This document shows positions 27,909 through 40,297 of a stretch of 64,000 nucleotides of DNA, in pieces. The DNA is from Citrobacter sp. FP75. GTDB lineage: Bacteria > Pseudomonadota > Gammaproteobacteria > Enterobacterales > Enterobacteriaceae. Both the position numbers and the translations under genes were made by a program. The notes under the pieces were generated by a model, which was not told where the DNA came from, ran no database searches, and worked only from the letters and a program-made list of their open reading frames with translations. How positions within the stretch are numbered: the first letter of the stretch is position 1; each line of letters opens with the position of its first letter. The stretch spans positions 22,113-86,112 of the forward strand of contig NZ_JAFDOE010000011.1 of the NCBI RefSeq assembly GCF_018342065.1. Reading direction: 5' to 3'.

Positions 27909-27929
27909 TTAGCGCCGTTGCGGGGCTGG

Positions 27930-27958
27930 ATATTACGGAGGTCTCGGTCTGCTGTCTA
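27930..27958 (-). promoter_or_regulatory. Promoter of the tRNA operon
   Basis: TAGACA, a 17-base spacer and TAATAT, followed by a C/G-rich stretch before argX, the pattern of a stringently controlled stable-RNA promoter. Confidence 0.75.
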
Positions 27959-28010
27959 GTGCTTTTTTAAAATAAATTATCGTTTGGTCATGGTTTGTGC
28001 GTTTTGTCGC

Positions 28011-29396
28011 TTATTCCTTCAATTTTTGGCTGATCCCATGTCTGTTCAGACCAAAAACCTTATAAATGAGCGTCACGGCCAGCAAGAAGCCCATCCCCAC
28101 AAACAGCGACATTCGGGTATCTTCATTAAAGTACATACCGATTAATACGCAAATCAGGAACGCCATCGTCAAATAATTCGCCCACGGGAACAGAATAGAG
28201 CGGAAAGGATGACTGGCAATCGCTTCTTTGTGCGCCTTGCGAAAACGCAGCTGGCTTATCAGGATCACAAACCACGGCACCATCCCCGGCAGCACGCTGG
28301 CGCTATAGACATAAACGAACACCCGCTGCGGATTGGGAATGATGTAGTTCAGGCACGAGCCTATCAGCAAGATGGCAATAGAAATCGCAACGCCGGCAAC
28401 CGGCACGCCATGACGAGAGACTTTTCCGACAACTGCGGGCAACTGACGATTCTTCGCCAGTGCGTACAGCATACGACCGCAGCTATACATCCCGCTGTTA
28501 CAGCCAGATAGCGCCGCCGTCAGGACCACAAAGTTAATAATCCCTGCCGCTGCGGTAATACCAATTTTGGCAAAGGTGAGAACAAACGGGCTGCCGTTGC
28601 TGCCAATTTCATTCCACGGGAAAATAGTGACAATAACGAAAATCGCGCCGACGTAGAAAATCAGGATACGCCACAGTACTTTCCCTACCGCACTGCGCAA
28701 CGTGACCTGGGGGTTTTTGGCTTCACCCGCCGTGATGCCGATCAGCTCCACGCCCTGATATGAAGCTACCACGATACACAATGCGGTCAGGAAGCCTTTC
28801 CAGCCGCCGGCAAAAAAGCCACCGTGTTCGGTCAGATTACCAAAGCCAATCGCCTGACCACCATTACCAAAGCCGAAGAAGATGACGCCGACCCCAATGA
28901 CGATCATCACAATGATGGTGGTCACTTTGATCATGGCAAACCAGAACTCAATTTCGCCGTACAGACGAACTGCCGCCAGATTTGCCAGCGCCACTAACCC
29001 AACTGCAATCAACGCGGGTATCCACTGCGCCATTTCCGGGAACCAGAACTGGACGTAGACGCCAATGGCGGTGATCTCCGAGATCCCCACCGCCATCCAC
29101 ATAAACCAGTACGACCAGGCGGTGAGATAGCCGAAGAAGGGGCTTATGTAACGGTGGGCATATACCGCGAACGAACCGGCAACCGGCTCGAGGAATAGCA
29201 TCTCGCCCATGGAGCGCATAATGAAAAAGACGAACAGCCCGGCGACAATATACGCCAACAGGACCGACGGTCCCGCCCATTTCAGCGTACTGGCGGCCCC
29301 CATAAACAATCCGACGCCAATGGTGCCACCAAGGGCAATTAATTCGATATGACGAGCCTCCAGCCCACGCTGTAGCTCAGGTTTACTTTCTGCCAT
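28011..29396 (-). CDS. yifK: YifK, APC-family amino acid permease (threonine/serine)
   Basis: A 461-residue, twelve-span inner-membrane permease of the APC superfamily; the first helix has [15 protein letters not shown]. coli YifK carries threonine and serine and has been renamed ThrP. The ATG at 29394-29396 follows AAGAGGATTT and gives [20 protein letters not shown], the family start. The 41 codons further upstream are leader sequence. It lies beyond wecG, 279 bases away, with its own regulatory region. Confidence 0.94.
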   Translation of the reverse strand: MAESKPELQRGLEARHIELIALGGTIGVGLFMGAASTLKWAGPSVLLAYIVAGLFVFFIMRSMGEMLFLEPVAGSFAVYAHRYISPFFGYLTAWSYWFMWMAVGISEITAIGVYVQFWFPEMAQWIPALIAVGLVALANLAAVRLYGEIEFWFAMIKVTTIIVMIVIGVGVIFFGFGNGGQAIGFGNLTEHGGFFAGGWKGFLTALCIVVASYQGVELIGITAGEAKNPQVTLRSAVGKVLWRILIFYVGAIFVIVTIFPWNEIGSNGSPFVLTFAKIGITAAAGIINFVVLTAALSGCNSGMYSCGRMLYALAKNRQLPAVVGKVSRHGVPVAGVAISIAILLIGSCLNYIIPNPQRVFVYVYSASVLPGMVPWFVILISQLRFRKAHKEAIASHPFRSILFPWANYLTMAFLICVLIGMYFNEDTRMSLFVGMGFLLAVTLIYKVFGLNRHGISQKLKE

Positions 29397-29403
29397 AAAT
29401 CCT

Positions 29404-29414
29404 CTTGTTGTGTT
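29404..29414 (-). promoter_or_regulatory. Likely GcvB sRNA target site in the yifK leader
   Basis: AACACAACAAG just before the yifK ribosome site is the C/A-rich element paired by the GcvB R1 seed; yifK is a known GcvB target in Salmonella. The rest of 29415-29675 is AT-rich intergenic DNA with no gene that I can see. Confidence 0.6.
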
Positions 29415-29675
29415 TGCATGCTTTCCGGTATGACCGGTTATCGTTATGGGTACATCGTTTTTTTGCCATAACAGGCCATACGGCGCCGACCGCTGTACGG
29501 CTGGCACCAAAAACACCACGGCACTGTAATGATTGTTGCGAATGGTTTCCTAAAATCGCTTAAATGGCAATTAAAGCATTCAAAAAATGAATAGATTGTA
29601 TGAGAAAGCAGCGATTATGTTGAGAATAAGTAGCACACTCAGCAGAATGCGCTACGTAGCAGAAACGAGAGGGGT

Positions 29676-30416
29676 TCAGAGATTGCCGGTGTAGTGCCAG
29701 CGCAGATAGCGCAATAAGCGAAGTTGACGGGTAATGCGACTCGGCTGCGACAGCAGGCGGTACAGCCACTCCAGTCCGAGCTTTTGCCAGACTTTAGGCG
29801 CACGCTTTACGTGACCGGTAAACACGTCGTAGGTGCCACCCACCCCCATATACAGCGCATCGGGATGAACCTGCCGACAATCACGCATAAAAATTTCTTG
29901 TTTCGGTGAGCCCATCGCCACCGTCACAATCTGCGCACCGCTGGCGTGAATGCGCTCAAACAATGCCTGACGCTGTTGTGGCGTAAAATAGCCGTCCTGG
30001 CTGCCGACAATATTAACGTTCCACTGCGCACGCAGTTTTGCTTCTGTTTGCGCCAGAACATCTGGCTTGCCGCCAATCAGGAAGACCGGCGTGCCTTCCC
30101 GCCCGGCTCGCGCCATTAATGCTTCCCAAAGATCGGCACCTGCCACGCGTGAAACCTGCGCCTGCGGGAATTTTTTACGCACCGAGCGCACCACGCTAAT
30201 CCCATCGGCATATTTAAATTCGGCGGCATCAATCAGCGCGCGAACTTCTGGATTATCTTCCGCCGTCAGCATTTTCTCGGCATTGATCGCCACCAGCGTC
30301 CCTTGCCTGAGGTGTCCTTCGGCGAACAGGTAATTCAGCGCATGCTGCATATCGCGCCAGCCAATCAGTTTTAACCCGCGCAGTGAATACAGCGGCGCAG
30401 TAGTGTTATCAGTCAT
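29676..30416 (-). CDS. wecG: WecG (RffM), UDP-ManNAcA transferase (ECA lipid II synthase)
   Basis: A 246-residue TagA/CpsF-family glycosyltransferase adding ManNAcA to undecaprenyl-PP-GlcNAc. The family motifs [15 protein letters not shown] and MGSPKQEIF are present. Last gene of the enterobacterial common antigen operon, two bases after wzyE. Length equals E. coli WecG. Confidence 0.95.
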   Translation of the reverse strand: MTDNTTAPLYSLRGLKLIGWRDMQHALNYLFAEGHLRQGTLVAINAEKMLTAEDNPEVRALIDAAEFKYADGISVVRSVRKKFPQAQVSRVAGADLWEALMARAGREGTPVFLIGGKPDVLAQTEAKLRAQWNVNIVGSQDGYFTPQQRQALFERIHASGAQIVTVAMGSPKQEIFMRDCRQVHPDALYMGVGGTYDVFTGHVKRAPKVWQKLGLEWLYRLLSQPSRITRQLRLLRYLRWHYTGNL

Positions 30417-30418
30417 TA

Positions 30419-31771
30419 CTATCCTTCAACCTGTGTCCGGGGCAGCGATTTTATGCGTTTATGGATAAGTCCGGCGCTGTCAAACAGCCAGAACAACAGT
30501 TTTGCCACCAGCAGACAGGCACCAAAAATCACGAGGAAAAAGACCACTCGCGAGACAAACGAATCCAGACCTTCACGTGCTAAAACGATCATATTGAAAA
30601 TGGCGCCAAAACAGAAACTGTGCAAAATCGCCGACTTATAGCGATTTGTCTCGCGGTTTCCTAACTCGTACAGCCAGTCGAACCATTTAATGATAAGCCC
30701 AACCACGATCGCGCCCAGCGGGATAAACAACGCCCCGCCCATCACCACCAGCGAACCAATCAACGTAGGTGAAATCGCCAGACCCGAGTGGTTGTTCAAC
30801 ACTTCCCAGGTAAAGTAGTTCGCCGAGTTGAGTACAATGCTCGGTCGCCCAGGCCACAGCCAGGACGGGATAAACACGTAGAAATCACGGACGATCGGGG
30901 CCAGTCCCTGGAACTCGATATTGTGGTAATTCTGCAGCAACAGCGCCAGATTTTCCCACGGCGAGAAGGTGTCGCGCGTCAGGTACAGGAAAGTATAAAA
31001 CGCTTCGTTGCCGCTGACGTTCATGCCGTAGCGCTTCAGCGCCAGCCAGAACATCCCGACAATGCCCAGCACGCCCGCAGCCGCCAGCATCCACAGCGAA
31101 ATCCAGCCGCGAATAATGCCGATAAACAGGAAGATGGCAAAGGCGATGATGATATTGGCGCGCGTCCCGCCAACAATCATATAGGTCAGCAAGCCAAACG
31201 CGACGGTGCTCACCAGGAAGAACAGCCACGCTTTGCTGTCCTGACGCAGAAAGTAGACCACCAGCATCGCCGGGATGAAAAAGTAAAAGAAGCGTTTCAG
31301 TGCCACACCGGAGACTTCGCTGGAGAAGATCTGGCTGTAGGATTGCAGCCTGAACAGCAGGAAGCCGTTGTGCATAAAGAATATGCCCACACTAACCAAT
31401 GCGATCGCCATCAATAATATCCACGTCAGATGAGCCTCAACGCGATTGATAGTAAACAGCGGCTTACGCAGTTTTTCTGCCGCTCGCCTGCGTAAGCGGG
31501 TTTTATAGGTCACATAGTAGACGGCGTAGAAACAGGCGGCGGAAAGCAACGCCTGCAGCAGAATTTCCGGCGGTGCCACCGCGACGTCAAAGCGGAACAC
31601 CAGCACGCTGGTCAACGGGAAACCGAAGAAAAACGTCAATAAAAACAGCAATGAGAAGAACACATTGAAGTTAAAGCGCACGCGTCGGAACTCAAACCAG
31701 GTCAACGTGGCGATAAACAGCGTGGAGAGCAGCCACACCACCAACAGACCGCTGAATTGCATCAGGCTCAT
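30419..31771 (-). CDS. wzyE: WzyE, enterobacterial common antigen polymerase
   Basis: A 450-residue inner-membrane protein with about eleven helices that polymerises ECA trisaccharide repeats at the periplasmic face. The start at ATG 31769-31771 ([15 protein letters not shown]) matches the family and overlaps wecF by four bases. The periplasmic loop with [13 protein letters not shown] and [11 protein letters not shown] is typical of the family. Confidence 0.95.
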   Translation of the reverse strand: MSLMQFSGLLVVWLLSTLFIATLTWFEFRRVRFNFNVFFSLLFLLTFFFGFPLTSVLVFRFDVAVAPPEILLQALLSAACFYAVYYVTYKTRLRRRAAEKLRKPLFTINRVEAHLTWILLMAIALVSVGIFFMHNGFLLFRLQSYSQIFSSEVSGVALKRFFYFFIPAMLVVYFLRQDSKAWLFFLVSTVAFGLLTYMIVGGTRANIIIAFAIFLFIGIIRGWISLWMLAAAGVLGIVGMFWLALKRYGMNVSGNEAFYTFLYLTRDTFSPWENLALLLQNYHNIEFQGLAPIVRDFYVFIPSWLWPGRPSIVLNSANYFTWEVLNNHSGLAISPTLIGSLVVMGGALFIPLGAIVVGLIIKWFDWLYELGNRETNRYKSAILHSFCFGAIFNMIVLAREGLDSFVSRVVFFLVIFGACLLVAKLLFWLFDSAGLIHKRIKSLPRTQVEG

Positions 31772-32847
31772 AGCGTTTCTCCGGAAGCAATTTTCAGCGC
31801 GTGATGCCATGGTTGCAGGTAATTCGGGCTAAAGAAGGTAATACTGCTTTTATCGACTGAGGCCAGCTGACGCTGCGCTTCGCGTACGACGCCCTCATTG
31901 AGCTCATCAGTGGTAAATAACACCGGGAGATTCTGTTCCACCATATCCTGCCAGAAGGGATTTTCACGGTTGAGTACACACGGAATACCAGCCTGAATCA
32001 ACAGACACAAGGTTCCAATCCCCTGCTGACGGGCAAAAATAAAGTAGCCCAGATCGCACTGCCGGAGTAATGCCAGATAAGCCTCAAACTCCAGTTTTTC
32101 ACTGAGAATTTGCAGATTTTCCACACTAAACAAAGCCAGGCCAGCCTGACGAACTTCATCTATATACGCTGCGTTATTGGCGGGGTAACCCATCGGCACA
32201 ATCACATTCACCGTGTCGCCGAACTGCTGATGGACGGCACGCAGCGCGGCAATATGTTCATTACTGCGATCGCCGGAGTTTCCCACCAGAACCGTCATTT
32301 TCCCGCTGCGTTCACACCCGTTACTCATCGTATTGAGCGACGGATCCATGCGCGTCGGGAAATAGAGCAGCTCACCGCGTACGCGCGGATGTTGTTCGGC
32401 GAAATAGCGTAAATCCCCGCGAGTGGCAAATACGCCGCCCACACGGTTTTGCGCCATCCGACGAAGCGGGTAAAACAGGCGGAATTTCAGGCCACTGGAG
32501 ACTTCATATAAATCAGCGCCCCAGATGTGCCAGTAAAACTGCTCAGGCTTAATTCCCCCACTCAGAAGCGCCAGCCACAGGCTGGTATTGAACTGACCGT
32601 GGAAAAAGAAACGCTGTTGACGATCTGCTTTTGCTTTCTTGATGACCGCCTCTGCCAGCGCCTTTTTCCCGCCGTAGAAACTCAGCGATAACGCCGGGTA
32701 GCTCTCACTGAATCCCGCATCCTGACCGGCAACCATAAACACGCGCGCGTGCTCACTCGTCACGGCCAACGAATCGTTGAAAAACCGCAGTACGGTTTGG
32801 TTATGGTGAGGGATATCCGATCCCAGAACGTGAATCAGTACTGTCAT
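31768..32847 (-). CDS. wecF: WecF (RffT), Fuc4NAc transferase (ECA lipid III synthase)
   Basis: A 359-residue glycosyltransferase (family 56) that adds Fuc4NAc from TDP-Fuc4NAc to lipid II, completing the ECA repeat. Conserved segments include [11 protein letters not shown] near the start and [10 protein letters not shown]. It overlaps wzxE upstream and wzyE downstream by four bases each. Confidence 0.95.
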   Translation of the reverse strand: MTVLIHVLGSDIPHHNQTVLRFFNDSLAVTSEHARVFMVAGQDAGFSESYPALSLSFYGGKKALAEAVIKKAKADRQQRFFFHGQFNTSLWLALLSGGIKPEQFYWHIWGADLYEVSSGLKFRLFYPLRRMAQNRVGGVFATRGDLRYFAEQHPRVRGELLYFPTRMDPSLNTMSNGCERSGKMTVLVGNSGDRSNEHIAALRAVHQQFGDTVNVIVPMGYPANNAAYIDEVRQAGLALFSVENLQILSEKLEFEAYLALLRQCDLGYFIFARQQGIGTLCLLIQAGIPCVLNRENPFWQDMVEQNLPVLFTTDELNEGVVREAQRQLASVDKSSITFFSPNYLQPWHHALKIASGETL

Positions 32848-34094
32848 GCCCGCCTACGCCAGAGTAAAAATACGCCGCAACAGAGAGAAAAATAGACCAC
32901 ATACGTTGCCATATACGCCTGTGCTGCTCCCAGAGCACCGTGTGCGGGGATCAGCCAGTGGGCAAATGCCGTCAATAACGTGAACTGGCTAATTTCAGCC
33001 AAAATATAAAACCGCAGCGACGCTTTCGCGATCACCAGATAACCAAAAACGTAGGCTCCCACTTTCAGGACATCGCCCACCAGCTGCCAGGCGAACAAAT
33101 CTCGCATCGCGATAAATTTCGCGGAAAACAGCAGCCAGATAGCAAAGTCACGCAGCAGCCAGACGGTAAAACTCGCGGCGGCAACCGCCGGTAGCACAAA
33201 CTTCAGCGACTTCACCACCTCGCGCGAAATATCATGCTTTTCAGTCAAACGCGACAGCGTCGGCAGCAAGTAAACGCTGAATGAAGCAGTGATAAATTGT
33301 AGATACGCATCGGAAATGCTGCTCACCCCCTGCCAGATCCCAACCTCATCCCAGCTGTACTGCGCAGCCAGCAGGTTTCGCATCATCACGTACGCCACCG
33401 GCAGCGTCACGGAGGTGATCAACGCCATCAGCGTGAATTTGCTTAACTGCCCGGCCAGACCGTTATCCCAGCAGGGTTTCAGGTAATGCAGCGGGATAGT
33501 CCCACGTTTAATCAACATCGCTGCAGCGGGAAGCACCACCAGCGCAGGCACCAGCGCTAGGCCCAGCAGCGCGCCTTCATAGCCTCCGAGACGATAGCAG
33601 CCATAATAGGCCACCACGCCCACCAAGCTACCGACAATCAGCGACAGCGCATTCCCCGCGGCATCTCGAAAGCCTTTCATCAGCGCCAGCAGCAGGTTCG
33701 CCCAGGCAATGCCCATCTGTACCAGCGCAACCAGACGCACCAGTCCCTGATAATGGGTATGACCAAACAATCCCTGGCTGATCGGCGCTGCCGCCAGCAA
33801 AAAAATGGCGGCCATCAGTGTGGAGAACCCCAGCACCATCGCAGACGAGGTACCGACCACGTTGCGTAACCGCGCCGGATCGTCATGATGCTGTGCAACG
33901 TACTTCGTGACGCCGTTGAAAATTCCGGCCCCCGCCAGCACGCCCAGCACGGTGACCATCTGGCGGAAATTACCCGCCTGCCCCACGCCCGCCGGGCCAA
34001 ATGAAACAGCAAGTAGCTTCACTACCAGCAAGCCCGCTCCAATTTTTACCAGCGTACTGGCTGCAGTCCACAGGGACGCTTTAGCAAGCGACAT
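32844..34094 (-). CDS. wzxE: WzxE, ECA lipid III flippase
   Basis: A 416-residue MOP-superfamily flippase with about twelve membrane helices that moves undecaprenyl-linked ECA trisaccharide across the inner membrane. The start, [20 protein letters not shown], and total length match E. coli WzxE. One base separates it from wecE, and it overlaps wecF by four. Confidence 0.95.
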   Translation of the reverse strand: MSLAKASLWTAASTLVKIGAGLLVVKLLAVSFGPAGVGQAGNFRQMVTVLGVLAGAGIFNGVTKYVAQHHDDPARLRNVVGTSSAMVLGFSTLMAAIFLLAAAPISQGLFGHTHYQGLVRLVALVQMGIAWANLLLALMKGFRDAAGNALSLIVGSLVGVVAYYGCYRLGGYEGALLGLALVPALVVLPAAAMLIKRGTIPLHYLKPCWDNGLAGQLSKFTLMALITSVTLPVAYVMMRNLLAAQYSWDEVGIWQGVSSISDAYLQFITASFSVYLLPTLSRLTEKHDISREVVKSLKFVLPAVAAASFTVWLLRDFAIWLLFSAKFIAMRDLFAWQLVGDVLKVGAYVFGYLVIAKASLRFYILAEISQFTLLTAFAHWLIPAHGALGAAQAYMATYVVYFSLCCGVFLLWRRRA

Positions 34095-34095
34095 A

Positions 34096-35226
34096 TCAGG
34101 CGAAGTAGTTGAGTAAGGTCGTAATCACTGTGCGCTGGTTAACCGGCGACAGATTGTAAAACAGCGGTAAACGCAGCAGGCGTTCACTCTCTTTGGTGGT
34201 GTAACGATCGTCACCGACAAACTCGCCAAATTTATCGCCAGCCGGGCAATCGTGTAGCGGGATATAGTGGAACACCGCCATGATTTCGGCTTCTTTCAGG
34301 AAGCCGATCAACGCGCTACGATCGTCGATATCGCGCAGCTTGATGTAAAACATATGGGCGTTCTGCACGCATCCGTCCGGTATGGAAGGCAGCTCAATAC
34401 GCCCGGCGCGCGCCAGCGGCTCCAGCGCATCATAATAATTCTGCCACAGCGCCAGACGCTGCTGATTGATACGATCTGCCGCTTCCAGTTGTGCCCACAG
34501 ATAGGCAGCCTGCAGATCGGACATCAGATAGCTGGAGCCGATATCACGCCAGGTATACTTATCTACCTGACCACGGAAAAACTGGCTGCGGTTTGTGCCT
34601 TTTTCGCGGATGATCTCTGCACGTTCAATTAACTTTTTATCGTTGATCAGCGTCGCACCGCCTTCACCACCCGCAGTGTAGTTTTTCGTTTCATGGAAGC
34701 TAAAGCAGCCAATATGACCAATCGTGCCCAGCGCCCGACCTTTGTAGGTTGACATGACGCCCTGAGCGGCATCTTCCACCACAAACAGGTTGTACTTTGC
34801 CGCCAGCGCCATGATGGTATCCATTTCGCAGGCAACGCCCGCATAATGTACCGGCACGATAGCACGGGTTTTGTCGGTTATTGCCGCTTCAATCAACGTT
34901 TCATCAATGTTCATCGTATCCGGGCGGATATCCACAAAGACGATTTTTGCCCCGCGCAGCACGAAGGCGTTGGCGGTGGAGACAAATGTGTAGCTTGGCA
35001 TAATCACTTCGTCGCCTGACTGGATGTCCAGCAACAGTGCCGCCATCTCAAGCGAAGCGGTACAGGACGGCGTCAGCAGCACTTTCGCGCTGCCAAAATG
35101 CTGCTCCAGCCACTGCTGACAACGACGGGTAAAGCCGCCGTCGCCGCATAGCTTGCCGCTGCTCATCGCAGACTGCATATAATCAAGCTCAGTGCCCACC
35201 ACCGGCGGTGCGTTAAATGGAATCAT
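34096..35226 (-). CDS. wecE: WecE (RffA), dTDP-4-keto-6-deoxyglucose transaminase
   Basis: A 376-residue PLP aminotransferase of the DegT/DnrJ family making TDP-Fuc4N. The PLP lysine is in FHETKNYTAGGEGG, preceded by VVEDAAQG. Length matches E. coli WecE. It supplies the substrate acetylated by WecD, whose gene ends four bases upstream. Confidence 0.96.
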   Translation of the reverse strand: MIPFNAPPVVGTELDYMQSAMSSGKLCGDGGFTRRCQQWLEQHFGSAKVLLTPSCTASLEMAALLLDIQSGDEVIMPSYTFVSTANAFVLRGAKIVFVDIRPDTMNIDETLIEAAITDKTRAIVPVHYAGVACEMDTIMALAAKYNLFVVEDAAQGVMSTYKGRALGTIGHIGCFSFHETKNYTAGGEGGATLINDKKLIERAEIIREKGTNRSQFFRGQVDKYTWRDIGSSYLMSDLQAAYLWAQLEAADRINQQRLALWQNYYDALEPLARAGRIELPSIPDGCVQNAHMFYIKLRDIDDRSALIGFLKEAEIMAVFHYIPLHDCPAGDKFGEFVGDDRYTTKESERLLRLPLFYNLSPVNQRTVITTLLNYFA

Positions 35227-35230
35227 TTTG

Positions 35231-35908
35231 TCACCTGTATAACCAGTACGCAGTGCTTTCTACATTGGCACCGCTCTGTATATAACGTTTAAGCGCGGCG
35301 GTGTTACCCATCTGGGTCGCCACGCGCAATGTTGTTTTACCGCGAGCCTGCGCCCAGCAAAGCGCGGCCTGCATCAGTTCTGCGCCCGCACCGCGACCGG
35401 CCAGCAGGCCAATACGTGCGTCGGTATCATTCAGTTCACGCAGCGAGACATAACCACGGATATCGCCTGCCTGCGTGCGAAAAACAAGACACTGATGGTC
35501 AAACGTACCCAATACGGCATTTTCAATCCACTGCGCGTAGAAACGCGCGCTGGCATCTGGCGCATACCACGGCGCACGAAAACGGCTTTGCGCGAACGCC
35601 TGTCCTGCCAGGTGGCGTAGCGCCGGTATATCCGCAGTTTGTGCGACCTGCGCGCCGGGATTCTCATCTGCGCCCGTGACCGGCAGCGCCAAATCCACCT
35701 CTCCTTCAACCAGAGAGAAATCCAGATGCTGCAGCGCGTCTAATGCCTGGGTATTCGCAGCAGGAATTTTTGCCTGCACCCGTTCCCAGGGTTGCAACGC
35801 CTCCACAGTCAGAACCGGCGCATGCGGGTCAAAACGAACAATAGCGCTCTTTACGCCAAAGAACGTATTTTCCCAGCTAAGCGGCTCAATACTGGCGCGG
35901 GCGAGCAC
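35231..35908 (-). CDS. wecD: WecD (RffC), TDP-Fuc4N acetyltransferase
   Basis: A GNAT-family N-acetyltransferase of about 225 residues that makes TDP-Fuc4NAc for ECA. The C-terminal half holds the acetyl-CoA loop [15 protein letters not shown] choose GTG 35906-35908, seven bases after GGAG, because it leads into [13 protein letters not shown] as in E. coli. It overlaps rffH by 23 bases. A frame 19 codons longer exists but is not conserved. Confidence 0.9.
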   Translation of the reverse strand: MLARASIEPLSWENTFFGVKSAIVRFDPHAPVLTVEALQPWERVQAKIPAANTQALDALQHLDFSLVEGEVDLALPVTGADENPGAQVAQTADIPALRHLAGQAFAQSRFRAPWYAPDASARFYAQWIENAVLGTFDHQCLVFRTQAGDIRGYVSLRELNDTDARIGLLAGRGAGAELMQAALCWAQARGKTTLRVATQMGNTAALKRYIQSGANVESTAYWLYR

Positions 35909-36767
35909 GGAGCAGCTCCAACAAATATTGACCATAACCCGTTTTGGCCAAAGAACTGGCGGCACGCTTCACGCCTTCGTCATCCAGCCAGCCGTTACGC
36001 CAGGCGATTTCTTCCAGACAGGCTATTTTAAAGCCCTGACGTTTCTCCACCGTCTGCACAAACATGCTCGCTTCAATCAGACTGTCATGCGTACCGGTAT
36101 CCAGCCAGGCAAATCCACGCCCGAGCAGTTCCACCGTCAGGTTGCCGGCTTCAAGGTACATCTGGTTGATAGAGGTAATCTCCAGCTCTCCACGCTCAGA
36201 AGGTTTCACGCGTTTGGCGTATTCCACCACTTTGCTGTCGTAGAAATAGAGCCCCGTCACCGCCCAGTTAGACTTCGGTTCTTTCGGCTTCTCTGCCAGC
36301 GAAACAGCGCGGAAATTGTCGTCAAACTCGACCACGCCAAAACGCTCAGGATCCATAACCTGATAGCCAAATACCGTCGCCCCTTCCGTTCGGGCGGCGA
36401 CATGGCGCAGTTTCGGACTGAATCCCTGACCAAAGAAAATGTTATCGCCTAAAACCAGACAGGAAGACTCACCGTTGAGGAACGTTTCACCAATGATAAA
36501 CGCCTGCGCTAATCCATCCGGGCTGGGTTGCTCGGCATAGTGTAAATCGATGCCGAACTCAGAACCATCTCCCAGCAAACGCTGGAAATAACCTTTATCT
36601 TCCGGTGTGGTGATAATCAGGATTTCACGGATACCCGCCAGCATCAGTACCGATAGCGGGTAGTAGATCATCGGCTTATCGTAAATCGGCAATAACTGCT
36701 TCGATACGCCACGCGTAATAGGGTGCAGGCGAGTCCCCGAGCCCCCCGCCAGAATGATACCTTTCAT
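35886..36767 (-). CDS. rffH: RffH, glucose-1-phosphate thymidylyltransferase 2
   Basis: A 293-residue nucleotidyltransferase making TDP-glucose. The signature [20 protein letters not shown] and the metal-binding GDNIFFG are intact. It is the ECA-operon paralogue of RmlA. The gene follows rffG by 18 bases and overlaps wecD by 23. Confidence 0.95.
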   Translation of the reverse strand: MKGIILAGGSGTRLHPITRGVSKQLLPIYDKPMIYYPLSVLMLAGIREILIITTPEDKGYFQRLLGDGSEFGIDLHYAEQPSPDGLAQAFIIGETFLNGESSCLVLGDNIFFGQGFSPKLRHVAARTEGATVFGYQVMDPERFGVVEFDDNFRAVSLAEKPKEPKSNWAVTGLYFYDSKVVEYAKRVKPSERGELEITSINQMYLEAGNLTVELLGRGFAWLDTGTHDSLIEASMFVQTVEKRQGFKIACLEEIAWRNGWLDDEGVKRAASSLAKTGYGQYLLELLRARPRQY

Positions 36768-36785
36768 GCGTACCTCCTCAGGAAG

Positions 36786-37853
36786 TTAACCCTTCAGACC
36801 TAAACGTTCGCCCTGGTAGCTGCCATCCTGCACGGGCCTCCACCACGCCTCATTCGCCAGATACCATTGCACGGTTTTGCGCATACCGCTTTCAAATGTT
36901 TCCTGCGGCATCCAGCCAAGATCACGTGCAATTTTTGACGCATCAATGGCATAACGCAAATCATGACCCGGACGATCGTCAACAAAGGTGATCAATGAAC
37001 GATACTGCGAAAGGCCCTGTGGCTTGTTGGGTGCCAACTCTTCAAGTAGGCAGCAAATCGTCTCAACCACGTCAAGGTTCTTACGCTCGTTGTGTCCACC
37101 GATGTTATACGTTTCACCGACGGCCCCGGTGGTCGCCACGCAATACAGCGCGCGGGCATGATCTTCCACGTAAAGCCAGTCACGGATCTGCTGCCCGTTG
37201 CCATATACCGGCAGTGGCTTGCCCGCCAGAGCGTTAAGAATGGTCAGTGGGATCAGTTTTTCCGGGAAGTGATACGGGCCGTAGTTGTTGGAGCAGTTGG
37301 TAATCAGCGTGGGCAGACCGTAAGTACGCAACCAGGCACGGACCAGGTGATCGCTACTAGCTTTCGACGCTGAATAAGGGCTACTTGGCGCATACGGCGT
37401 GGTTTCCGTGAAGAAATCATCCGTAGAATGCAGGTCGCCATACACTTCATCGGTCGAAATATGATGGAAACGAAACGCCGATTTTCTCTCATCGGTTAAT
37501 GCGCTCCAGTAAGCTCGCGCCGCTTCCAGCAGAGTATAGGTGCCCACAATATTGGTTTCGATAAATGCCGCTGGACCATCAATAGAACGATCAACATGGC
37601 TTTCTGCAGCCAGATGCATCACGCAGTCTGGCTGATATTGTTGAAACACCCTGTCGAGCGATGCCCGCTCGCAGATATCCACTTTTTCAAAGGCAAAACG
37701 GTCATTCTGCGCGACCGGCGTCAACGACATCAGATTTCCGGCGTAGGTCAGTTTATCGACCACCACCACCGCATCTTCGGTCTCATGAATGATATGCCGT
37801 ACAACTGCTGAGCCGATAAATCCGGCGCCACCGGTGACCAGAATTCGTTTCAT
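36786..37853 (-). CDS. rffG: RffG, TDP-glucose 4,6-dehydratase 2
   Basis: A 355-residue short-chain (extended SDR) dehydratase. It has the NAD motif GGAGFIGSA at the N-terminus, STDEVYGDL with catalytic Asp-Glu, and the catalytic YSASK. It converts TDP-glucose to TDP-4-keto-6-deoxyglucose for ECA. It shares its first base with the last base of wecC. Confidence 0.96.
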   Translation of the reverse strand: MKRILVTGGAGFIGSAVVRHIIHETEDAVVVVDKLTYAGNLMSLTPVAQNDRFAFEKVDICERASLDRVFQQYQPDCVMHLAAESHVDRSIDGPAAFIETNIVGTYTLLEAARAYWSALTDERKSAFRFHHISTDEVYGDLHSTDDFFTETTPYAPSSPYSASKASSDHLVRAWLRTYGLPTLITNCSNNYGPYHFPEKLIPLTILNALAGKPLPVYGNGQQIRDWLYVEDHARALYCVATTGAVGETYNIGGHNERKNLDVVETICCLLEELAPNKPQGLSQYRSLITFVDDRPGHDLRYAIDASKIARDLGWMPQETFESGMRKTVQWYLANEAWWRPVQDGSYQGERLGLKG

Positions 37854-39115
37854 TAGCGCCAGACTCCTTTGGTATCAACCACGTACTGCTGGTGAACCGC
37901 ATCGCCTTTAATGGCTTTAAATTCATTATGGTCGACCAACATGACCAGCACATCGGCACTTGCCAAAGCATCGTCCAGTTTTGCCAACTGGCAAAGACCG
38001 TCCAGCTTTTTCGGCAGTTGATGGATGTTCGGTTCCACCACCAGCGTTTCACCACGATGCCACTGGGCGATACTCAGCGCGATGCCCATCGCCGGGCTTT
38101 CACGTAAATCGTCGATATTCGGTTTAAATGCCAGACCAAAACAGGCAATTTTCACATCGCTGGCGCGTTTGTTCGTCTTAGCCAGACAGTCGGCCACGGC
38201 AGCTTTTACCCGATCGATTACCCAGTGAGGTTTGCCATCATTCACTTCACGTGCGGTGCGGATTAATTTCGCCAGCTGCGGGTTCTGCGCCACAATAAAC
38301 CACGGATCGACGGCAATACAGTGGCCGCCGACGCCCGGTCCTGGCTGCAGGATATTGACGCGTGGATGTCGGTTCGCCAGACGAATCAGTTCCCAGACGT
38401 TAATCTCCTGTTCGGCGCAAATCAGCGACAGCTCATTGGCAAAGGCGATGTTAACGTCACGGAAGCTATTTTCAGTGAGTTTGCACATTTCCGCGGTGCG
38501 GGCATTGGTCACCACGCATTCACCTTCAAGGAAGATGTTGTACAGCTCACTGGCACGCGCGGAGCAGACAGGCGTCATCCCGCCAATCACGCGATCGTTT
38601 TTTATCAGCTCGACCATCACCTGACCCGGCAGCACGCGTTCTGGACAATAGGCAATATTGACGTCCGCCTGGTCACCTGCCTGCTGCGGGAACGTCAGAT
38701 CTGGTCGCATTTCAGCAAGCCATGCAGCCATCTGCTCGGTTGCCCCGACAGGTGACGTTGACTCGAGGATCACCAATGCGCCTTTTTTCAGCACTGACGC
38801 CAGCGACTTCGCCGCCGCTTCGACGTACACCATATCGGGTTCATGCTCCCCTTTGAACGGGGTAGGCACGGCAATTAAATATGCGTCCGCTTCTACGGGT
38901 TTGGTGGTCGCACGAAGATATCCTTCTTCGACGGCTGTTTTCACCACGGCACCGAGGTCAGGTTCAACGATATGGATCTCACCACGGTTAATGGTGTCCA
39001 CCGCATGCTGATTAACATCTACGCCAATCACGTGTTTTTGACGGGAAGCAAAAGCAGCTGCGGTTGGCAGCCCGATATAACCCAGCCCAATGACAGAAAT
39101 GGTCGTAAAACTCAT
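37853..39115 (-). CDS. wecC: WecC (RffD), UDP-ManNAc dehydrogenase
   Basis: A 420-residue UDP-sugar 6-dehydrogenase that oxidises UDP-ManNAc to UDP-ManNAcA. The NAD motif [11 protein letters not shown] opens the protein and the catalytic Cys is in [13 protein letters not shown]. The ATG at 39113-39115 ([13 protein letters not shown]) overlaps wecB by four bases; a 15-codon upstream extension inside wecB is not conserved. Confidence 0.96.
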   Translation of the reverse strand: MSFTTISVIGLGYIGLPTAAAFASRQKHVIGVDVNQHAVDTINRGEIHIVEPDLGAVVKTAVEEGYLRATTKPVEADAYLIAVPTPFKGEHEPDMVYVEAAAKSLASVLKKGALVILESTSPVGATEQMAAWLAEMRPDLTFPQQAGDQADVNIAYCPERVLPGQVMVELIKNDRVIGGMTPVCSARASELYNIFLEGECVVTNARTAEMCKLTENSFRDVNIAFANELSLICAEQEINVWELIRLANRHPRVNILQPGPGVGGHCIAVDPWFIVAQNPQLAKLIRTAREVNDGKPHWVIDRVKAAVADCLAKTNKRASDVKIACFGLAFKPNIDDLRESPAMGIALSIAQWHRGETLVVEPNIHQLPKKLDGLCQLAKLDDALASADVLVMLVDHNEFKAIKGDAVHQQYVVDTKGVWR

Positions 39116-40242
39116 AGCGATATCCGATTGTTTTTTAACGCGTGTAAAATACGACCACACGCTTGCCCATCGCCATACGGATTATGGGCCCGGCTCATGG
39201 TCTGATATTCATCTTCGTCATGCAGTAAACGCGTGACTTCTTCCACAATGCGCTGCGGATCGGTCCCCACCAGCCGCACTGTCCCGGCGGTAATGGCCTC
39301 TGGACGCTCCGTCGTTTCACGCATCACCAGCACAGGTTTCCCCAGCGACGGAGCTTCTTCCTGAATACCACCAGAATCGGTCAGGATCAGCCAGGCATGA
39401 TTCATCAGCCAGACAAACGGCAGGTATTCCTGCGGCTCGATCAGAATCACATTGTCAACGTGACCCAGGATGCGGTTTACCGGCTCACTGACGTTAGGGT
39501 TCAGGTGCACCGGGTAAACAATTTGCACATCCTGATTCGCCGCCGCAATTTCTGCCAGCGCATGGCAGATTTGTTCAAAACCGCGACCAAAGCTTTCCCG
39601 GCGATGACCGGTCACCAGGATCATCTTTTTATCCGCGCTCAGGAAAGGATAATGACTTGCAATTTCAGCTCGCAACGCATCATTTCCCAGGACGCGATCG
39701 CGAACCCAGATCAACGCATCAATGATCGTATTACCGGTGACAAAAATGCGATCATCGGCAATATTTTCTCGTAACAGGTTCTGCCGCGAGTTTTCCGTTG
39801 GGGCAAAATGATACATGGCCAGACGCCCGGTCAGCGTGCGGTTCGCCTCTTCCGGCCAGGGTGAATAAAGATCGCCAGTTCGTAATCCGGCTTCAACATG
39901 TCCTACCGGAATACGCTGATAAAACGCGGCCAGACTGGTCGCAATGGTCGTCGTGGTATCACCGTGTACCAGTACTACATCAGGTTTAAATTCAGCCAGA
40001 ATAGGCTTTAATCCTTCAAGGATTCGACAGGTAATTTCGGTGAGCCCCTGACCTGGCTGCATAATATTGAGATCGTAGTCAGGTACAATAGAAAAAAGGT
40101 TCAACACCTGATCCAGCATCTGCCGATGCTGCGCAGTGACGCAAACTTTCGCCTCAAAATGAGGATCTTTTGCCAGCGCATGAACCAGAGGTGCCATCTT
40201 GATGGCCTCCGGTCGCGTGCCAAAAACAGTCAGTACTTTCAC
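39112..40242 (-). CDS. wecB: WecB (RffE), UDP-GlcNAc 2-epimerase
   Basis: A 376-residue non-hydrolysing epimerase forming UDP-ManNAc. It carries [15 protein letters not shown] at the N-terminus, VHGDTTTT and [19 protein letters not shown] use GTG 40240-40242, which begins [10 protein letters not shown] directly as in E. coli and gives the family length; the 14-codon extension upstream is not conserved. 55 bases separate it from wzzE. Confidence 0.95.
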   Translation of the reverse strand: MKVLTVFGTRPEAIKMAPLVHALAKDPHFEAKVCVTAQHRQMLDQVLNLFSIVPDYDLNIMQPGQGLTEITCRILEGLKPILAEFKPDVVLVHGDTTTTIATSLAAFYQRIPVGHVEAGLRTGDLYSPWPEEANRTLTGRLAMYHFAPTENSRQNLLRENIADDRIFVTGNTIIDALIWVRDRVLGNDALRAEIASHYPFLSADKKMILVTGHRRESFGRGFEQICHALAEIAAANQDVQIVYPVHLNPNVSEPVNRILGHVDNVILIEPQEYLPFVWLMNHAWLILTDSGGIQEEAPSLGKPVLVMRETTERPEAITAGTVRLVGTDPQRIVEEVTRLLHDEDEYQTMSRAHNPYGDGQACGRILHALKNNRISL

Positions 40243-40297
40243 ATCGATTCTCTTCGGATTGGCAGCGAGGGCCCAGCCCCTCACTGCAACGGTGTTG